In this document: piece by piece, positions 6,434 through 8,241 of the stretch
How positions within the stretch are numbered: the stretch's first letter is position 1
How the letters are laid out: each line of letters opens with the position of its first letter
DNA from: DATCLA01 sp036564195
GTDB taxonomy: Bacteria; Bacillota; UBA4882; UBA8346
Direction: 5' to 3'
NCBI GenBank assembly: GCA_036564195.1
Contig: DATCLA010000123.1
Span: 1 to 8,241, forward strand
DNA length: 8,241 nucleotides
The notes under the pieces: model-generated
Told to the model about the DNA's origin: nothing
The model's input: only the letters and a program-made list of their open reading frames with translations
Databases searched by the model: none
Made by a program: the position numbers and the translations under genes

Positions 6434-6779
6434 ATTTAATAACTTTCAATTGGTTTTTTAACTTAAAAATATCGGCTTCATTTTGAAATTCTTTATATTT
6501 GAGAAAATCGACATCATCATCAAGGAGTTTATCTAATTTTTGAGTAGCTTCGGTCTTAAACTCAAGCAACTGGGAGAGTTGTTGATTGGCATTATCTTGT
6601 TTTTGTTCAAGCCGATCCAACCTGGAATCAATCTGCTCAAACCGTTTATTAATAGTTTCTCGTTTAAAACTACTCATTTCTTCTTTAAATTCAGTCATTT
6701 CCAGTTTAAACTCGGTTAGATCCTGAGTCAACTTAGCCAGGTGGTTGAGGACTAAATCTTGAAACTTTTCGTTTTCCAA
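6432..6779 (-). CDS. Small coiled-coil protein of unknown function
   Basis: A 115-aa protein, almost entirely charged and helical, with Leu, Ile or Phe at heptad spacing over roughly residues 8-112 (e.g. LTEFKLEMTEFKEEM, FEQIDSRLDRLEQKQD). It has no cysteine, signal peptide or membrane segment, so it is probably a cytosolic oligomer. It resembles the short heptad proteins beginning 'FQ.LVL..L..L' found scattered in Bacillota genomes, but I cannot name a family with known function. The start is TTG at 6779-6777, chosen because AAGGAGGAG lies eight bases upstream and no in-frame ATG is near. It has its own promoter and ends in the bidirectional terminator, so it is a single-gene unit. That it is a real gene is well supported; its role is unknown. 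Confidence 0.85.
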   Translation of the reverse strand: MENEKFQDLVLNHLAKLTQDLTEFKLEMTEFKEEMSSFKRETINKRFEQIDSRLDRLEQKQDNANQQLSQLLEFKTEATQKLDKLLDDDVDFLKYKEFQNEADIFKLKNQLKVIK

Positions 6780-6787
6780 TCAGTTCA

Positions 6788-6796
6788 CTCCTCCTT
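6788..6796 (-). promoter_or_regulatory. Ribosome binding site for the TTG start of the coiled-coil gene
   Basis: Minus-strand AAGGAGGAG, nearly the full anti-16S complement, sits eight bases before the TTG at 6779. A strong site in front of a weak start codon decides the start. Confidence 0.85.
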
Positions 6797-6885
6797 AGTG
6801 GATATGGCTGTTTTGCAACTCTACCTTACTGTTCAAGTCATTAATGGCAACAGCGAGTTAAACTGTTAAACGGTTGACTTCTTTA

Positions 6886-6914
6886 AGTATAGCAGTTTGG
6901 CTATTGATAATCAA
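6886..6914 (-). promoter_or_regulatory. Sigma-A promoter of the coiled-coil gene
   Basis: On the minus strand TTGATT (6914-6909) is followed by 17 bases and TATACT (6891-6886), one or two mismatches per box from consensus. It predicts a leader of roughly 100 bases. Between promoter and ribosome site lies a near-palindrome (AACTGTT-A-AACGGTT, 6861-6875) that could be an operator; this is only suggestive. Confidence 0.7.
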
Positions 6915-6932
6915 ACATTATTTACCGTTAGA

Positions 6933-6960
6933 ATGAGTCAAAGAACCGTTGGGGACTCAT
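6933..6960. repeat. Inverted repeat upstream of the coiled-coil gene promoter
   Basis: ATGAGTC (6933-6939) and GACTCAT (6954-6960) are perfect inverses, 14 bases apart. The element lies about 20 bases upstream of the minus-strand -35 box and just beyond the tRNA terminator. It lacks a U-tract, so a protein-binding site is more likely than a terminator. Confidence 0.45.
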
Positions 6961-6961
6961 C

Positions 6962-6988
6962 AAAAAAAAGCAGCTCGGTAAGCTGCTT
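6962..6988 (-). terminator. Rho-independent terminator of the tRNA-Leu gene
   Basis: Minus strand: AAGCAGCT, loop TACCG, AGCTGCTT, then a run of Ts (the plus-strand A-run 6962-6969). It lies 16 bases past the tRNA 3' end, so the tRNA is transcribed as a single gene. Confidence 0.9.
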
Positions 6989-7004
6989 GTTTTGGTTATT
7001 GTAT

Positions 7005-7087
7005 TGGTGCCCAGGACCGGACTTGAACCGGTACGGTTGCCCATACGCCCCTCAAACGTACGCGTCTGCCAGTTCCGCCACCTGGGC
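7005..7087 (-). tRNA. tRNA-Leu (anticodon GAG), CCA encoded
   Basis: Class II tRNA of 83 bases including the encoded CCA (7007-7005). The acceptor stem is GCCCAGG (7087-7081) with CCTGGGC (7015-7009), discriminator A. The D arm starts GCGG and has the TGGCAGA loop. The anticodon stem TACGT/GCGTA (one G-T pair) encloses loop TTGAGGG with anticodon GAG at 7053-7051, reading CUC and CUU. A variable arm typical of leucine tRNAs follows, then T arm ACCGG-TTCAAGT-CCGGT. All stems pair. It stands alone, with its own promoter and terminator. Confidence 0.97.
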
Positions 7088-7100
7088 GACAACATAAATT

Positions 7101-7129
7101 ATTATAACTTGGGCCCGGCGGATTGTCAA
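7101..7129 (-). promoter_or_regulatory. Consensus sigma-A promoter of the tRNA-Leu gene
   Basis: Minus-strand TTGACA (7129-7124), exactly 17 bases, TATAAT (7106-7101): a perfect consensus promoter about 14 bases before the tRNA 5' end, as usual for stable RNA genes. The GC-rich spacer GGGCCCGGCG next to the -10 box could act as a stringent-type element, but the start site itself is not known. Confidence 0.93.
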
Positions 7130-7410
7130 TTATTTTTAACGTTCATTTTATGGAAAAATTCCTAAATTTTAAGATGATTATGTCAATAGTTAAAATACTT
7201 CCTCATTGAAGGTATTGCCTAAAGAATCAAGCAGTCCTAAGGCTTGAGAGAGTCGCTCCTCGCCGAACTGCCGCTGGATAATTTTTAGCCACCAAACAGC
7301 AGATATCTACTTATCAAAAAATAGCCAACCTGACAACCCTAGTCCCGATCAGCCGGAAATGGTAAAAAATAACGGAGTCTAAATCTTTTGTTAATAAAAG
7401 TAAGCGGCAG
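7130..7410. other. Spacer between the tRNA promoter and the cpsB promoter, with a possible gene remnant
   Basis: No intact gene is visible. The only protein-like stretch is on the minus strand, 7306-7190: 38 codons ending in TAA, reading VWWLKIIQRQFGEERLSQAL and on to GNTFNEEVF. It has no start codon or ribosome site and is preceded in frame by TAG (7309-7307). It may be the C-terminus of a lost helical protein or chance. The rest is AT-rich with nothing recognisable. Confidence 0.3.
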
Positions 7411-7439
7411 TTGCACCAGAAGGTTAGGGAATGTACAAT
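7411..7439 (+). promoter_or_regulatory. Likely promoter of the cpsB-like gene
   Basis: TTGCAC (7411-7416), 17 bases, TACAAT (7434-7439). Spacing is ideal and each box is close to consensus. Transcription would begin near 7446, giving a leader of about 80 bases with no obvious hairpin. Confidence 0.65.
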
Positions 7440-7525
7440 AAAAGTATTGCGAGGTGAATGCGGTTTTTAGATTTGATAACTATTAGTGGTGAAGGGAAAA
7501 ACAATCCAAAATTGAGGAGCGGAAG

Positions 7526-8241
7526 ATGATCGATTTACATACTCACATTATCCCGGGGATCGACGATGGTGCGGTTGATGAAGGAACTGCGGCCGCTATG
7601 TTACAACTGGCCTTTGAAAACGGAACCAAGACCATCGTTGCTACACCTCACGTGATAGAAGGAGAATGGTTGCCCGAATGGGAACGGATTGTTGCCGGTT
7701 GTGAACTTTTACAGCGTTTGTCGCACCAGCTGCAGTTAGAGCTTTCGATCATTCCCGGAGCGGAAGTAGCCTTGAAAATGGATTTGTTAGATAATTTAAT
7801 CACCGGGCCCGGGGCTTACTGCATTAACGGCGGCAAGTATCTCCTGTTAGAACTGCCGGCTTTTGAAATTCCCAGTTACACCGAAGATTTTTTCTTTAAG
7901 TTGTTAACCAGGGGGATCACTCCGGTGTTAGCCCATCCGGAGCGGCATCCCCAGATCAACCGGGAGCCGGAATTAGTGATGGAATGGGTCAGCAAAGGAG
8001 TCCTGATCCAAATCAACGGCGCAAGTTTCATTGGAAAACTGGGCGAACGGATCGCTAAAACCACGGAGCTGTTACTCCTGAATGAGCTGGTTCACTGTAT
8101 CGGATCGGATGCCCACGGGATCCACAGCCGCCGTCCCCGGCTGTCCGAAACTGCGGCTAAATTGGAATTGCTGGTGGGTGAGGCGGCCACCCGGCGGATC
8201 TTGGTGGAGAATCCCCAAAAGATCATAGCCGGGGAAACGGT
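7526..8241 (+). CDS. CpsB/YwqE-type PHP-domain protein-tyrosine phosphatase, 3' end cut by window
   Basis: This family comprises manganese-dependent phosphatases that remove phosphate from tyrosine kinases of the BY-kinase type (CpsD/YwqD) and so control capsule or exopolysaccharide production at the membrane. The visible 238 codons cover nearly the usual 240-260 aa. The PHP motifs are complete: H5-x-H7 with PGIDDG (10-15), ATPH (H42), GAEV (E80), AHPER (H137 and R140) and SDAH (D195, H197), followed by the RRPRLSE segment typical of the family. The start has GAGGAG (7514-7519) six bases upstream. No stop codon appears before 8241, so the end lies outside. A kinase and polysaccharide genes would be expected downstream; none can be seen here. 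Other PHP phosphatases such as histidinol phosphatase HisK are alternatives but fit the IDDG/ATPH/AHPER pattern less well. Confidence 0.9.
   Translation, partial: MIDLHTHIIPGIDDGAVDEGTAAAMLQLAFENGTKTIVATPHVIEGEWLPEWERIVAGCELLQRLSHQLQLELSIIPGAEVALKMDLLDNLITGPGAYCINGGKYLLLELPAFEIPSYTEDFFFKLLTRGITPVLAHPERHPQINREPELVMEWVSKGVLIQINGASFIGKLGERIAKTTELLLLNELVHCIGSDAHGIHSRRPRLSETAAKLELLVGEAATRRILVENPQKIIAGET

Noticed and set aside
6897..7097. Plus-strand 66-codon open frame
   Set aside because: It runs antisense through the tRNA-Leu gene and its terminator and has no ribosome site.
7876..8064. Minus-strand open frame inside the cpsB-like gene
   Set aside because: It is a shadow of a clearly conserved plus-strand gene with complete PHP motifs.

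Overview
The window looks like chromosomal DNA of a low-to-mid-GC member of the Bacillota, probably of clostridial type. The evidence is strong AAGGAGG-type ribosome binding sites, frequent sigma-A-like promoters, a clostridial-style MurG, a PolX with a C-terminal PHP domain, a long-form HisG and a CpsB/YwqE-type PHP phosphatase. Genus is not decidable by eye. The genes form no recognisable pathway operon. Most are single units, separated by AT-rich spacers of 180-440 bp that carry their own promoters and terminators.

Layout, left to right. murG (106-1173, +) is a stand-alone lipid II glycosyltransferase. Next comes a decayed minus-strand fragment of a secreted glycan-degrading enzyme: the C-terminal half of a family 2 carbohydrate-binding module, frameshifted but still followed by its terminator (1203-1467). 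After an AT-rich spacer with a long dyad lies polX (1841-3559, +), a DNA polymerase X/PHP protein. Its PHP metal site is complete, but two of the three polymerase catalytic aspartates are asparagine. A near-consensus promoter and a terminator-like hairpin then form a compact attenuator in front of hisG (3752-4624, +), the first enzyme of histidine biosynthesis, here without other his genes. A 344-bp spacer with another hairpin leads to an M24 metallopeptidase (4969-6159, +) with all five metal ligands.

The right part runs mainly on the minus strand. A 6160-6431 spacer holds a good Shine-Dalgarno with no usable reading frame behind it, and some nested helices ending at a bidirectional terminator. 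Facing it are a small coiled-coil protein with a TTG start and its own promoter (6432-6779, -) and a tRNA-Leu(GAG) with a perfect consensus promoter and its own terminator (7005-7087, -). A further spacer with a possible minus-strand gene remnant precedes cpsB-like (7526 onward, +), a PHP-family tyrosine phosphatase cut by the window edge.

There is no mobile element, CRISPR array or obvious defence system. The points most worth attention are the PolX active-site substitutions, the two leader hairpins that share an 'upstream copy of the terminator arm' arrangement, and the CBM2 remnant.
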